Origin: Agaribacterium sp. ZY112
GTDB taxonomy: Bacteria > Pseudomonadota > Gammaproteobacteria > Pseudomonadales > Cellvibrionaceae
DNA length: 64,000 nt
NCBI RefSeq assembly: GCF_041346925.1
Contig: NZ_CP166840.1
Location: 558,001-622,000 of the forward strand
Direction: 5' to 3'
The notes below the pieces were generated by a model, which did no database searches, was not told where the DNA came from, and saw only the letters and a list, made by a program, of their open reading frames with translations. Shown here piece by piece: positions 1 to 7,708 of this stretch. Made by a program: the position numbers and the translations under genes. How positions within the stretch are numbered: position 1 is the stretch's first letter; the number at the start of each line of letters is the position of its first letter.

Positions 1-324
1 AGATTGTGCCGCAGCAAACACACTTGAGTCTATTGAAGCAAGTGCCATTACCAAAATATAGAACGCGCCATTCCCCAAGTAAATACGAAAAATGTACCTG
101 CGGCCCTTACCGACAAATAAACTTACTGCGGAAAAAACACCCGTTAGAACATATGAGCCCAGCGCCACCTTTATTAAAAACGGATCTTCTGAGCCGGATG
201 ATACCGGCTTAAACAACTCTCCACTTTCACCCGCCATCATGAGCAACTGATCTTCAGGGAGAAGAAACCCAAGGCCCGAAAATAGTATGCTGACTGATAG
301 AATGAGAAATTCGCGCATAGTCAT
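1..324 (-). CDS. integron cassette protein, membrane (3' end outside window)
   Basis: The minus strand is open from the window edge to an ATG at 324, giving at least 108 residues beginning MTMREFLILS. Two hydrophobic segments are visible (about residues 5-22 and 50-70), and a third begins near residue 88, so this is a small inner-membrane protein. No family was recognised. The ATG overlaps the core site of the attC upstream (323-329), so the leader is almost absent. It is the last cassette in the window, and its own attC lies beyond position 1. A short plus-strand ORF over the same bases is a shadow. Confidence 0.6.
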   Translation of the reverse strand, partial: MTMREFLILSVSILFSGLGFLLPEDQLLMMAGESGELFKPVSSGSEDPFLIKVALGSYVLTGVFSAVSLFVGKGRRYIFRIYLGNGAFYILVMALASIDSSVFAAAQS

Positions 325-448
325 TTAACGCCCCGCTAAGGGGCCGGAACTGTGATGGTTGATTTTGTGCTATTAAAGCACAAAAACGACCAGCGCAGTG
401 GAGGTCCCAAGCAGCTTTAGCTGCTTAACCTTGAGCGGCTTGTTAAGC
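323..448 (-). repeat. attC site 1
   Basis: Imperfect inverted repeat of 126 bp. On the gene strand it opens with GCTTAAC and closes with GTTAAAT. It is nearly identical to the attC at 5616-5741. The central hairpin arms are TTTTGTGC and GCACAAAA. Confidence 0.9.
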
Positions 449-814
449 TTAGATGGTAGCTACCACTACTAGACCAATTACTGGAGCTATTAATAATGCC
501 AACAAGAAGCGCCATAACGCGCCTAGATTACGAGGCACAAACAAACCAATTAGAGCCCCAAGAATAACTAACACTGCATAAAAGAAAAACCCCATTACAA
601 AGCCAGCTGAAACCATGCTTGGCTCGTTGGACGGGATAAGAAAATCCCCTATAACGCTAATAAGCATAAACAAAACAAAGGGCAGAACAGAACCTAGCAC
701 AGGGAGTGTTAGATAACGTTTCGTTGGGATTTTTATGGAAATGTAAATTAGAGCTAAGGGCAGCCCAAACTCTACTAGTACTGCTGCGATCGTTAGGTAG
801 ATATCTAAATACAT
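449..814 (-). CDS. cassette protein, four-helix integral membrane protein
   Basis: A 121-residue protein that is almost entirely hydrophobic, with about four predicted membrane segments (roughly residues 5-25, 35-55, 68-90 and 98-120) and short polar loops. No motif or family was recognised. The gene fills its cassette, whose core sites at 819-825 and 442-448 are reverse complements of each other. Expression probably depends on read-through along the array. Function unknown. Confidence 0.7.
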   Translation of the reverse strand: MYLDIYLTIAAVLVEFGLPLALIYISIKIPTKRYLTLPVLGSVLPFVLFMLISVIGDFLIPSNEPSMVSAGFVMGFFFYAVLVILGALIGLFVPRNLGALWRFLLALLIAPVIGLVVVATI

Positions 815-818
815 GAGA

Positions 819-950
819 GCTTAACGCCGCAATCAGCGGCAGACTAGTTGTTGATTGTTTTGTGCGACAATGGCGAAGCCATGCACAAAACGAGCGACGG
901 CTAGGCTGTCCTAGCCACGAAGTGGCTATTGCTGGATTGCCTTGTTAAAT
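819..950 (-). repeat. attC site 2
   Basis: 132 bp, running from ATTTAAC to GTTAAGC on the gene strand. The central stem is TTTTGTGC/GCACAAAA and an extra stem lies near 899-928. Confidence 0.88.
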
Positions 951-952
951 TT

Positions 953-1267
953 TTAGTTAGACGAGAAGTCTTGATAAATGTACTGAACCTTCACGTTCTC
1001 CCCTGCAGGAGGACAAGCACTAATAGCCACAACAATCTCAGCTCCCGTTGTCGCGGCAGCCAACAACAACGAATAGTTAGCCTTACCAATTTCTGTGTTT
1101 ATTGGGAATGAATAATAGGGAGACCCACTACAATCTGAGGTTACCAACTTGAAATTGATTTTCTCACTTGTGCTAGATGGGTAGATACGACTAACAGTCC
1201 CTTTAACCGGTATTGCTGAAGCTATTGAGCAAACTGTCAATAAGAGTGTAAATAAAATTATTCTCAC
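953..1267 (-). CDS. cassette protein, small secreted protein (two-Cys family)
   Basis: 104 residues with a GTG start at 1267, supported by GGAG six bases upstream. Residues 1-18 form a signal peptide (cut near SIASA), so the product is probably periplasmic. The mature part shows the order strand, Cys (SDCSG), a small-residue helix (SLLLAAATTG), a VV strand and a second Cys (SACPP). The same order occurs in the cassettes at 2742, 7391 and 8252, suggesting one divergent family. The two cysteines may form a disulfide. Function unknown. Confidence 0.72.
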   Translation of the reverse strand: MRIILFTLLLTVCSIASAIPVKGTVSRIYPSSTSEKINFKLVTSDCSGSPYYSFPINTEIGKANYSLLLAAATTGAEIVVAISACPPAGENVKVQYIYQDFSSN

Positions 1268-1290
1268 TTAATACTCCGATATATATGCAA

Positions 1291-1420
1291 ATTTAACGCC
1301 TGCCTTAACCGGCGGGAACGTAGTTATTGATTTTGTGCCAGCGTAGCTGAATAGCACAAAAGAAACAACGCAGTGGACGTCCAGCCAGCTTGCTGGCGAG
1401 GGTTGAAGGCTTTGTTATTT
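1291..1420 (-). repeat. attC site 3
   Basis: 130 bp, AAATAAC to GTTAAAT on the gene strand. It is nearly identical to the attCs at 2047-2177 and 4887-5016. Confidence 0.9.
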
Positions 1421-1435
1421 GGCGGGCCACAATGC

Positions 1436-1642
1436 CTACCTCGTTTTATTTTGGGTTTGCTTAGCTTCGATCTTTGCTCTTTTAGAGCTGATGCTAGTTG
1501 TAAGCTTATTTTGTTCTATTTCGTTAAGGCGGTTACGTATAGCCTTTAAGCGATCGTCGTCTTTACTCTTCGATTTGAGTGTCTGAACGATAAATATTAA
1601 TAGTGGTATTCCGAATGCGAAAATTGCAGCCCAAAATAGCAT
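1436..1642 (-). CDS. cassette protein, single-TM protein with charged tail
   Basis: 68 residues: one N-terminal membrane helix (about residues 2-20) followed by a very basic, probably coiled-coil tail (heptad-like run around residues 28-45). An AGAAAG-type ribosome-binding site precedes the ATG at 1642. The design is a membrane-anchored short helix; no family was recognised. The cassette is complete, with core sites at 1414-1420 and 1670-1676. Confidence 0.6.
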   Translation of the reverse strand: MLFWAAIFAFGIPLLIFIVQTLKSKSKDDDRLKAIRNRLNEIEQNKLTTSISSKRAKIEAKQTQNKTR

Positions 1643-1669
1643 TATCTTTCTTCTTTCCTAGTTGTAGCC

Positions 1670-1763
1670 AAATAACACCGCAATAGCTGGTGGAGCTTTG
1701 CGTGGTAAAGTGAGCTGAAAGCGAACCACGCAATGCGGAGTCCAGCTGATTACCTTGTTGGGG
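1670..1763 (-). repeat. attC site 4
   Basis: 94 bp, among the shortest here. It runs from CCCCAAC to GTTATTT on the gene strand, with a central stem built on TGCGTGGT/ACCACGCA. Confidence 0.85.
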
Positions 1764-2046
1764 GCTAGCGGCAGGAAAAACCAGCTACTAGCACCTTGGC
1801 GAAGCGAAAGCGCAGCCCACGGTTAGTTTAATAGTGAAAGATTACCGAAGCCTAAGAATAAATGCACTCACTTAGTGGCATACCACCGCCATAACGCAAA
1901 TGTGGGCATCACGCGATAGTGAAGATGGCACCAGAATAACACTGCCGAGATAGCAATTTAATGCTTAGTTAAATACCGTGTAACTACGAAAGTAGAAGGC
2001 ATTAAAAGAACGCACATTACTGACCAAAAAAAGAATTATCGACCGC
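1764..2046. other. ORF-less integron cassette
   Basis: About 280 bp between two attC sites without a plausible ORF on either strand. It is bounded by core sites GTTGGGG (1757-1763) and CCACAAC (2047-2053), which differ from perfect complementarity at one base, so it is probably a real cassette. It could carry a promoter or small RNA, or be a decayed gene. I saw no clear promoter or terminator. Confidence 0.55.
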
Positions 2047-2177
2047 CCCACAACGCCTGCCTTAACCGGCGGGAACGTAGTTGTTAATTTTGTGCCAGCG
2101 TAGCTGAATAGCACAAAAGAAACAACGCAGTGGACGTCCAGCCAGCTTGCTGGCGAGGGTTGAAGGCATTGTTAGAT
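2047..2177 (-). repeat. attC site 5
   Basis: 131 bp, ATCTAAC to GTTGTGG on the gene strand. Close copy of the attCs at 1291 and 4887. Confidence 0.9.
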
Positions 2178-2624
2178 GCAGTGCCCGTTTAGGAACCTAG
2201 GGTTGGATAGTGCCTGCTCATAATCACTGCTCCTATAGAATGGCCAAACGGACTGATCCCCTGTTGGCTTATCATGACCTGCTGGCTGGCGAGGGTAAGC
2301 GCCTAGGGTTAAGATCTTGAGCAATGTATTTTTAAGAGAAGCAATAGGCCACTCATATTCAAGATTACTGTGAAGAAACAGGATAAATCGGATGATTACC
2401 CTTCTGCTCTCTTTCGAATCAAAGCCCCAACCTGGATCAGTGAGCTTATGCTTACGAAGGTCACAGTAATAGTGCCAAACGTCACAATATATCTGATTGA
2501 TAGCCTCGTCTGATTCGAAGTCTATTTCATTGTACGCATCATCGTAGTCAAAGTTATTAATCTTTCCTTGTAGGAAATCTCTTAATAATTGCGCGTATTG
2601 GTCTCGCTGATTTCTTTCGATCAT
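2172..2624 (-). CDS. cassette protein of unknown function, acidic and aromatic-rich
   Basis: 150 residues with no signal peptide or membrane helix. The N-terminal half is acidic and rich in Asp, Tyr and Trp; the C-terminal half contains a Pro-rich stretch. The TAA stop lies inside the outer repeat of its attC (2171-2177), so gene and recombination site overlap. No convincing ribosome-binding site precedes the ATG at 2624. No family was recognised; a cytosolic accessory protein is all that can be said. Confidence 0.65.
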   Translation of the reverse strand: MIERNQRDQYAQLLRDFLQGKINNFDYDDAYNEIDFESDEAINQIYCDVWHYYCDLRKHKLTDPGWGFDSKESRRVIIRFILFLHSNLEYEWPIASLKNTLLKILTLGAYPRQPAGHDKPTGDQSVWPFYRSSDYEQALSNPRFLNGHCI

Positions 2625-2630
2625 GGGGGC

Positions 2631-2741
2631 ATCTAACGCAGAGTGCAGCGGCAGTTTGTAGAGTGGCTTTTTGTGCTAGCATAGCGACCAGCACAAAAAG
2701 AGCCACGGAACAAACTGTCCGACTGGCACGTATTGTTATAT
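2631..2741 (-). repeat. attC site 6
   Basis: 111 bp, ATATAAC to GTTAGAT on the gene strand, with a long stem around CTTTTTGTGCT/AGCACAAAAAG. Confidence 0.88.
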
Positions 2742-3086
2742 TTACTTAGACAAACTAATTGAATGGACATGACAGTAATCAGTACGTGAAGTACCATCCC
2801 ATTGAATACCCGATTGCCCGCCAATAACGACTTTACTTCCGCTATGATAAGCTGATAAAGCGATACTCAATGCCTTTTCTATGCTTTGACTATCTGCAGT
2901 GATAAAGTAACCAGATTCGCAACCCGGCACCGAATCCGACACGCTAATTCTCACATCCCCATCTGCTTTACCATAATGATGTGTGTCAATACGTGTAATT
3001 GTAGTCGAAACGCCAGACACATATGTAGCAGCGTTTACGCTCACCGGGAATAACAAAATAAGTAAATAGTAAATCTTAAATTTCAT
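2742..3086 (-). CDS. cassette protein, small secreted protein (possible DUF5992-like)
   Basis: 114 residues from the ATG at 3086. This start is chosen because it begins the signal peptide (MKFKIYYLLILLF, cut near VNAA); an in-frame ATG six codons upstream is possible and sits closer behind GGAG. The mature protein has VSGVSTTITRI, a PGCESGYF motif, a helix ALSIALSAYHSG followed by a KVVIGG strand, and a final Cys near HVHS. The order matches the other small secreted cassette proteins at 953, 7391 and 8252. It resembles proteins I remember as DUF5992; that assignment is tentative. Confidence 0.7.
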   Translation of the reverse strand: MKFKIYYLLILLFPVSVNAATYVSGVSTTITRIDTHHYGKADGDVRISVSDSVPGCESGYFITADSQSIEKALSIALSAYHSGSKVVIGGQSGIQWDGTSRTDYCHVHSISLSK

Positions 3087-3108
3087 GTATAGGTACATCT
3101 CCATTTAA

Positions 3109-3229
3109 ATATAACGCCGCGTTAACGGGCCGTAACGTAGTTGATAAATATGTGCTATTTAAGCACATATTAAGCGACGCAGTGAAGGTCCAGCCAGCTT
3201 GCTGGCGAGCGTTGAACGCTTTGTTAGGT
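3109..3229 (-). repeat. attC site 7
   Basis: 121 bp, ACCTAAC to ATATAAC-complement on the gene strand. It is nearly identical to the attC at 7709-7829, including the central stem AATATGTGC/GCACATATT. Confidence 0.9.
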
Positions 3230-3610
3230 TACCGAGGTCAAAGCTTCATTCACGAAGTTAGCTTCCAAGCCAACACCAGCAGGTGACTTAAAAAATACCT
3301 GAGTCATACCTATTTGAGGTAACGAATCTGTCGTGAAGCTTATATCAAGCTCGGTTAGTTTTTGAAGCATTTGCTTCAATCCAGTCAGTTGAAATGCAAT
3401 ATGATCAATGTAGCTAGGTTTACTGGTTGAATAATGTTCTTCGCTTTCAGTTAAATGAATCACTGCTTTATCGTGTGCGTACAACCAGTAACCGCATCTA
3501 GAAAAATCCGGTCTAAAGCCCACTTCTAAGTTAAATACTGTACAAAAGAACGTTTTTTCTTTTTCAATAATACGTTTAGGTGCACTTATATTTATGTGTT
3601 CTATATGCAT
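3224..3610 (-). CDS. cassette protein, VOC/glyoxalase-family
   Basis: 128 residues matching one vicinal-oxygen-chelate unit: the opening MHIEHINISAP carries the first metal-ligand His, YIDHIAFQLTG is the second beta-alpha unit with another His, and FKSPAGVGLEANF carries the terminal Glu. Members act as lyases, dioxygenases or antibiotic-binding proteins, usually as dimers; the substrate cannot be told here. The IS3-family element inserted directly upstream leaves only about 12 bp of leader, so its transcription is probably altered. Confidence 0.75.
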   Translation of the reverse strand: MHIEHINISAPKRIIEKEKTFFCTVFNLEVGFRPDFSRCGYWLYAHDKAVIHLTESEEHYSTSKPSYIDHIAFQLTGLKQMLQKLTELDISFTTDSLPQIGMTQVFFKSPAGVGLEANFVNEALTSVT

Positions 3611-3647
3611 AGGGAACTGGTCTTACACACAAAAAGTAGACACCGTA

Positions 3648-4517
3648 TTAAGCGCACTCTTCGTAATAATATTGTTCATATTCAGCGGGACTAGCGTAGT
3701 CAATCGATGAATGTTTTCGTACTCGATTGTAAAACATTTCTATATATTCGAATACGCTCGAATATACCTCTTTAAAATTTCGATACGATTGACCGAATAC
3801 TTCTTCGACCTTCAGCCGAGAAAAGAATGACTCCATGGCTGCATTATCCCAACAGCTGCCTCGGCGGCTCATACTTGGTGTGATATTCGCGTCATGCATA
3901 GCAAGTACGTATTCGCTTGAGCGGTATTGCACTCCTTGATCTGAGTGAAGCAGTAAATCTGGCTCACACTGACGACTCGCAGTAGCCATATTCAGAGCGT
4001 CCATAATCAATTGTGTCGTCATTGTTTTGTCGAGTGACCAGCCTATAATTTTTCTTGAGAACAAGTCCATGATCACCGCCAAGTAAACATGGCCCCCTTG
4101 AATCGGAATATAGGTAATATCGGAAACCCACTTCTCATTAGGCCTTAATGCGGTGAAGTCGCGATTTAGTATGTTGGCCGACACGTTGTTGATGGTTGAT
4201 CCGTCAGGGCTATATCGGAAGTTTTTACCGTTTCTTGCCTTTAAACCCGCTTCAGACATCAATTTAGCGACATGATTAACCGAGCACGCAATACCGGCTT
4301 CGTTTAGCTCAAGCGTCAAACGAGGAGCGCCATAGCGGGCCTTAAGTCTTGAAAATGTGTCGCATATTGCATCGCGGACCAGCTCTCGATATTCCTGCTG
4401 GAAACTAGGCTGGCGGACACGCCATTTATAGTAGCCAGATCGACTGACCTTCAACCACTTGACCATTTTCTTGACTGAAAACTCATCCCTAAGCGATTCA
4501 ATATAGGCATACCTCAC
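3648..4517 (-). CDS. IS3-family transposase OrfB (DDE integrase core)
   Basis: 289 residues. The N-terminus is a helix-turn-helix region (SRSGYYKWR), followed by an rve-type catalytic core: WVSDITYI supplies the first Asp, LLHSDQGVQYRS the second, and NAAMESFFSRLK the Glu. The C-terminal YNRVRKHSSI is typical of the family. The first codon is GTG and overlaps the end of OrfA by four bases. It is probably made as an OrfAB fusion through the frameshift site at 4547-4553. It looks intact. Confidence 0.92.
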   Translation of the reverse strand: MRYAYIESLRDEFSVKKMVKWLKVSRSGYYKWRVRQPSFQQEYRELVRDAICDTFSRLKARYGAPRLTLELNEAGIACSVNHVAKLMSEAGLKARNGKNFRYSPDGSTINNVSANILNRDFTALRPNEKWVSDITYIPIQGGHVYLAVIMDLFSRKIIGWSLDKTMTTQLIMDALNMATASRQCEPDLLLHSDQGVQYRSSEYVLAMHDANITPSMSRRGSCWDNAAMESFFSRLKVEEVFGQSYRNFKEVYSSVFEYIEMFYNRVRKHSSIDYASPAEYEQYYYEECA

Positions 4518-4831
4518 CAGTTTGGCTTGCTGAAGTATGCCGTCGCCTTTTTTAGGAATTCATTCTCTTCTTTTAGGTCGGAGATCTGGCGTTTTAACGC
4601 ACGCACCTCTTCACTTTCTTGTTTTGAGTAATCCACACCACCCACCGTATTGAACTGTTTATCAGATAGTCGCTTATATTGACGTCGCCAATTGTAGATC
4701 TGCCCAGGGTGAATACCCAATTCTCTAGCGACCTCGGCAGCAGAAGTGTCGGGGCCCTCGGATCGGCGCACAGCCTCTCGACGAAAATCTTCGGTGTAAT
4801 GGTTGTATTTGTTCTTCGTTTTCTTGGTCAT
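4514..4831 (-). CDS. IS3-family transposase OrfA (helix-turn-helix)
   Basis: 105 residues with an N-terminal HTH_Tnp_1 domain (YTEDFRREAVRR, then AAEVARELGIHPGQIYNWR) that binds the element ends, and a leucine-zipper-like C-terminus (VRALKRQISDLKEENEFLKK) for multimerisation. On its own it is usually a regulator of transposition. It is full length with no disruption. Confidence 0.92.
   Translation of the reverse strand: MTKKTKNKYNHYTEDFRREAVRRSEGPDTSAAEVARELGIHPGQIYNWRRQYKRLSDKQFNTVGGVDYSKQESEEVRALKRQISDLKEENEFLKKATAYFSKPNW
4547..4553 (-). other. programmed -1 frameshift site A-AAA-AAG
   Basis: The minus strand reads CTA AAA AAG in the OrfA frame, a canonical X-XXY-YYZ slippery heptamer. 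After a -1 slip the frame is open into OrfB without a stop, giving an OrfAB fusion. This mechanism is well established for IS3 elements; its use here is inferred. Confidence 0.8.
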
Positions 4832-4886
4832 AGTTAAACCTCATCAGGTGGGAATGAGGTGTCTACTTTTCGTGGGTAACTCGGGG

Positions 4887-5016
4887 TGCTAACGCCTGCC
4901 TTAACCGGCGGGAACGTAGTTGTTGATTTTGTGCCAGCGTAGCTGAATAGCACAAAAGAAACAACGCAGTGGACGTCCAGCCAGCTTGCTGGCGAGGGTT
5001 GAAGGCTTTGTTATAT
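4887..5016 (-). repeat. attC site 8
   Basis: 130 bp, ATATAAC to GTTAGCA on the gene strand. Near copy of the attCs at 1291 and 2047. Its left-hand core site does not pair with the attC of the VOC cassette (see findings). Confidence 0.9.
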
Positions 5017-5595
5017 TTTTTTTACCTTCACTGCGGTTCCTGATGCGACAACGAACAGCATAGATTTACCGCCACCAGAAAACTCATTGTAATCTAGGTC
5101 TACTGCTATCACTGCGTTAGCGCCAATCGAATAAGCCTCTTTTCGTAGCTCGCTTAATACCGTCTTTCGAGCATCGCGAAGCACACCTTGAGTTGCTTTA
5201 CTTCGACCTCCTACGATATCGCGTACACCTGCAAATAGGTCTTTGAAAATATTCATGCCAAATGCACATTCGGCCGTAATAATTTCGATCCGCTCTTCTA
5301 TCTCGAGATCTGGGGATGTTTCAGTTGTCAAAACGATATCTTGAAGCTCATTTTCTGAGAGTGCTTCAAGCTCCCGTGATTTTTCATGCCTTTTTCGATC
5401 TTCTGCTTCCTGCGCTTTTCGATCAAGCACCTTTTTTAGGCACGGTGCACAATAGCCATCAGATAATTCCTTCTCGTCGAAGTTCTTACCGCATTTTGCG
5501 CACGGAGGGGTCTTCTTATTGATGCAAGACTTGCATGTGCCATTTTTAAGCTCTAGCAACCCAAAGCTTCCTTTGCATTCTTTACATTTTGCCAT
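5011..5595 (-). CDS. cassette protein, zinc-ribbon plus YbjQ (UPF0145) domain
   Basis: 194 residues from the ATG at 5595; a GTG two codons upstream is possible. The N-terminal third carries paired CxxC motifs (CKECKG, CKSC, CAKC, CAPC), predicting two small zinc ribbons, followed by a charged helical linker. The C-terminal half matches the YbjQ/heavy-metal-binding fold: [10 protein letters not shown], then [20 protein letters not shown], then a FVVASGTAV strand. YbjQ proteins form pentamers of unknown role. The fusion of a zinc ribbon to YbjQ in a cassette suggests a cytosolic metal- or stress-related protein; that is inference. Confidence 0.78.
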   Translation of the reverse strand: MAKCKECKGSFGLLELKNGTCKSCINKKTPPCAKCGKNFDEKELSDGYCAPCLKKVLDRKAQEAEDRKRHEKSRELEALSENELQDIVLTTETSPDLEIEERIEIITAECAFGMNIFKDLFAGVRDIVGGRSKATQGVLRDARKTVLSELRKEAYSIGANAVIAVDLDYNEFSGGGKSMLFVVASGTAVKVKKI

Positions 5596-5615
5596 TGGCA
5601 CTCACTCTATCGAAA

Positions 5616-5741
5616 ATATAACGCCCCGCTAAGGGGCCGGAGCTGTGGTGGTTGGTTTTGTGCTATTAAAGCACAAAAACGACCAACGCAGTGGAGGTCC
5701 CAAGCAGCTTTAGCTGCTGAGCCTTGAGCGGCTTGTTACCT
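5616..5741 (-). repeat. attC site 9
   Basis: 126 bp, AGGTAAC to GTTATAT on the gene strand. Near copy of the attC at 323-448. Confidence 0.9.
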
Positions 5742-6128
5742 ACTTGGCTCGTGTGGAAGGTTAATGCTTAGCTTTTGATAGTTACAGGGCTGACAGTTGT
5801 ATGTAACGGAGAAATTGTAGTTGACGAAATAGCTGATGAATTGCGCTAGTTTAAGGCCAAACTTGAGTAGAAACTTGTAGTAAATAAACATAAAGAATAC
5901 GAGGTGTCCAACTACCTCCATAGCCACAAGTTTAGACATGATCGTTGAATCGATTTTTGCTTGAGCTTGAGAGGCGAAATGAAAGAACGCCTCGTTGAGC
6001 ATGTAGCTTACAAAGTAAACTGGTAGTGATATGAACAATACAACAACCACGATACCTGCTACATCAATCTTGCTTGCAGAAAGGCGTATAGATCGTTTGG
6101 CTTTGTTGTGGCAGTTTGGGCAATTCAT
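5736..6128 (-). CDS. cassette protein, zinc-ribbon membrane protein
   Basis: 130 residues. It begins MNCPNCHNKAKRS, a CxxC knuckle, and ends with YNCQPCNYQ, a second CxxC, so a four-Cys zinc site may be assembled from the two ends. Between them are two clear membrane helices (about residues 23-44 and 67-92). The topology puts both cysteine pairs on the same, probably cytosolic, side. No named family recognised. Confidence 0.7.
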   Translation of the reverse strand: MNCPNCHNKAKRSIRLSASKIDVAGIVVVVLFISLPVYFVSYMLNEAFFHFASQAQAKIDSTIMSKLVAMEVVGHLVFFMFIYYKFLLKFGLKLAQFISYFVNYNFSVTYNCQPCNYQKLSINLPHEPSR

Positions 6129-6136
6129 GGAGTGGT

Positions 6137-6279
6137 AGGTAACGCCTTGCTAAACGGCGCACATTGCGTAGCTGGTTTTGTGCAATAATTTGCGAAGCAA
6201 ATGCACAAAAGAAGCGTAGCAATGGGCGTCCAGTGGAGGCCACTTGTGGCCGGAACGATGTTTGAGCAACTTGTTAGGC
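6137..6279 (-). repeat. attC site 10
   Basis: 143 bp, the longest attC here, GCCTAAC to GTTACCT on the gene strand, with the central stem TTTTGTGCA/TGCACAAAA and an extra stem at GAGGCCAC/GTGGCC. Confidence 0.88.
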
Positions 6280-6726
6280 TTTTTGCACATATTCATAGTC
6301 AAGTGCATCTCGTTCGAACCACTCCATGCCTCGACTTCCTTCGCATAAGGCATGTGAAAATCTCATATCAGAGACTTTATTTAGAGCTGCGCCTTTACCA
6401 AAATACTGATTTTCGTCCCCTGACAGGTCGACCCCAGGATATCCGAACTGCCTAAATTTATAAGACTCATTTTTATGTAGGGCTCGTATTTCTGATTTAT
6501 TTTTCCAGGGATACGCCAGGGACACCAAGCCCACTTTCTCAACGGGCAGCTCATATTTGTAAGCTAGACTCTCAACAACAAGATGGTGAAACAAAGAATC
6601 GTTAAACTCTTCCCATGGATCATAGCAAATTAGCTCAACACTTGAAGTGTGCGGCCATATTGAATCCAAGGCGCTCGCGAAATTCAACATAATTTCTGAT
6701 ACGGTTTTTTCTTTAATGGAGCACAT
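6274..6726 (-). CDS. cassette protein of unknown function
   Basis: 150 residues, soluble, with no signal peptide or repeats. It is rich in Trp, Tyr and Glu (YDPWEEFNDSLFHHL; GSRGMEWFERD). The TAA stop lies within the outer repeat of its attC. Core sites at 6273 and 6740 match, so the cassette is intact. No family recognised. Confidence 0.65.
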   Translation of the reverse strand: MCSIKEKTVSEIMLNFASALDSIWPHTSSVELICYDPWEEFNDSLFHHLVVESLAYKYELPVEKVGLVSLAYPWKNKSEIRALHKNESYKFRQFGYPGVDLSGDENQYFGKGAALNKVSDMRFSHALCEGSRGMEWFERDALDYEYVQKA

Positions 6727-6739
6727 ATCTTTGAGTCGA

Positions 6740-6860
6740 GCCTAACGCCCGCATAAGGGGCCGGAACGGAGTTGTTTAAAGTGTGCTATTAAAGCACACT
6801 TTAAACGACGCAGTGGAGGTCCAGCGGCGAATGCCGCGAACTTTGATGCGTTTGTTATGC
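6740..6860 (-). repeat. attC site 11
   Basis: 121 bp, GCATAAC to GTTAGGC on the gene strand; central stem AAAGTGTGC/GCACACTTT. Confidence 0.88.
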
Positions 6861-6861
6861 A

Positions 6862-7272
6862 TTACTCTCCATACTTGCTAACGAAGCGAAGGTGATCGAG
6901 AGAGATGTTGGAAAGATTAGTAGATGGCCCAAAGGCTGATACAGACCAATTACTCTCGTGTTTAGCTGCATATACGATATAAGAGTTTCCCTTTTCAAAT
7001 ATGTACGAGCAGCCATATGCTTCAGAATACCAATCGGTCGTAAGTGTACTAGCGGAGCCCTTGAAAGTTCGAATCGGCTTTAAAGTTGCTCGTGATTCAT
7101 CATCTTTCTTTTCGACATCAAGAACCGTGACGAAACCGATGTAATCCGCGTTTTGAAACTGCCACTTTATATTTGACTTAATGCTTTTCTGGTGTTTCTG
7201 TAAGACAACAGAACATGCATGGCTAGCTTGCCATAAACCGAAAGTCATTATTAAAAAGGCGAGAAATCTCAT
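6862..7272 (-). CDS. cassette protein, secreted, TIMP/netrin-like
   Basis: 136 residues with a signal peptide ending at SHA, so the mature protein would start with Cys, as TIMP/NTR domains do. The pattern of an N-terminal Cys, a strand ADYIGFVTVLDV, then a TFKG segment, a second Cys in YGCSYIF and KGNSYIVYAA matches bacterial TIMP-like OB folds. ASHAC is a poor lipobox, so a soluble periplasmic protein is more likely than a lipoprotein. The ATG lies about 11 bases inside the cassette and has no ribosome-binding site. Confidence 0.68.
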   Translation of the reverse strand: MRFLAFLIMTFGLWQASHACSVVLQKHQKSIKSNIKWQFQNADYIGFVTVLDVEKKDDESRATLKPIRTFKGSASTLTTDWYSEAYGCSYIFEKGNSYIVYAAKHESNWSVSAFGPSTNLSNISLDHLRFVSKYGE

Positions 7273-7276
7273 AGAT

Positions 7277-7389
7277 GCATAACGCCAAGTTAACCTGCTG
7301 GAGCGGAGTTGGTTGTTTTTACGGTAGCGTAGCGTGAAACCGTAAAAACAAGCGACGCAGCGGAGGTCAGGTTGAACTTTTTGTTATAA
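7277..7389 (-). repeat. attC site 12
   Basis: 113 bp, TTATAAC to GTTATGC on the gene strand; central stem TTTTTACGGT/ACCGTAAAAA instead of the usual GTGC type. Confidence 0.88.
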
Positions 7390-7390
7390 G

Positions 7391-7690
7391 TTACTTAACT
7401 TCAATCGTGATAGTTTGACAAGACTCATCATCGTACCAAACCAAAACATCCAAATTTTGTGCTTTAGCAAACAGGAGAGTTGATAAATATGCATCGCTAT
7501 TTGGAGCCAATTTAATCCACTTGCAGGAAGTCTGTGTTGGAATTAAAGTAAATACAGAAACGTATTGATCAACACTTGGATGACTAGACGATACCGATCT
7601 AATCTTGTTTACTTTCCCCGCTTTGCTAATTGTCTCAGCTACCGAAAAGGAAGCAAAAAAAACTAAAAATAGAACTGCATATTTAGACAT
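7391..7690 (-). CDS. cassette protein, small secreted protein (two-Cys family)
   Basis: 99 residues with a signal peptide (residues 1-18, cut near SVAE). GGAG lies about 10 bases before the ATG. The mature part has the shared order: QTSCKWI (Cys), STLLFAKAQN helix, LDVLVWYDD strand, SCQTI (second Cys), final strand. Probably periplasmic with one disulfide. Function unknown. Confidence 0.7.
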   Translation of the reverse strand: MSKYAVLFLVFFASFSVAETISKAGKVNKIRSVSSSHPSVDQYVSVFTLIPTQTSCKWIKLAPNSDAYLSTLLFAKAQNLDVLVWYDDESCQTITIEVK

Positions 7691-7708
7691 TTTTGAATCT
7701 CCATTGAC

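Larger units (their letters stand above)
3623..4879 (-). mobile_element. IS3-family insertion sequence
   Basis: About 1257 bp bounded by imperfect 22-bp inverted repeats at 3623-3644 and 4858-4879, sharing AAAAGTAGACACC and an outer TTACxCAC. Two overlapping transposase frames fill it. The flanking bases show no target duplication. It lies in the leader of the VOC cassette. The exact ends could shift by a few bases, since many IS3 elements end in TG/CA. Confidence 0.85.

Noticed and set aside
6-212. 68-codon plus-strand ORF
   Set aside because: Opposes the cassette gene direction and overlaps the open cassette membrane-protein frame on the minus strand.
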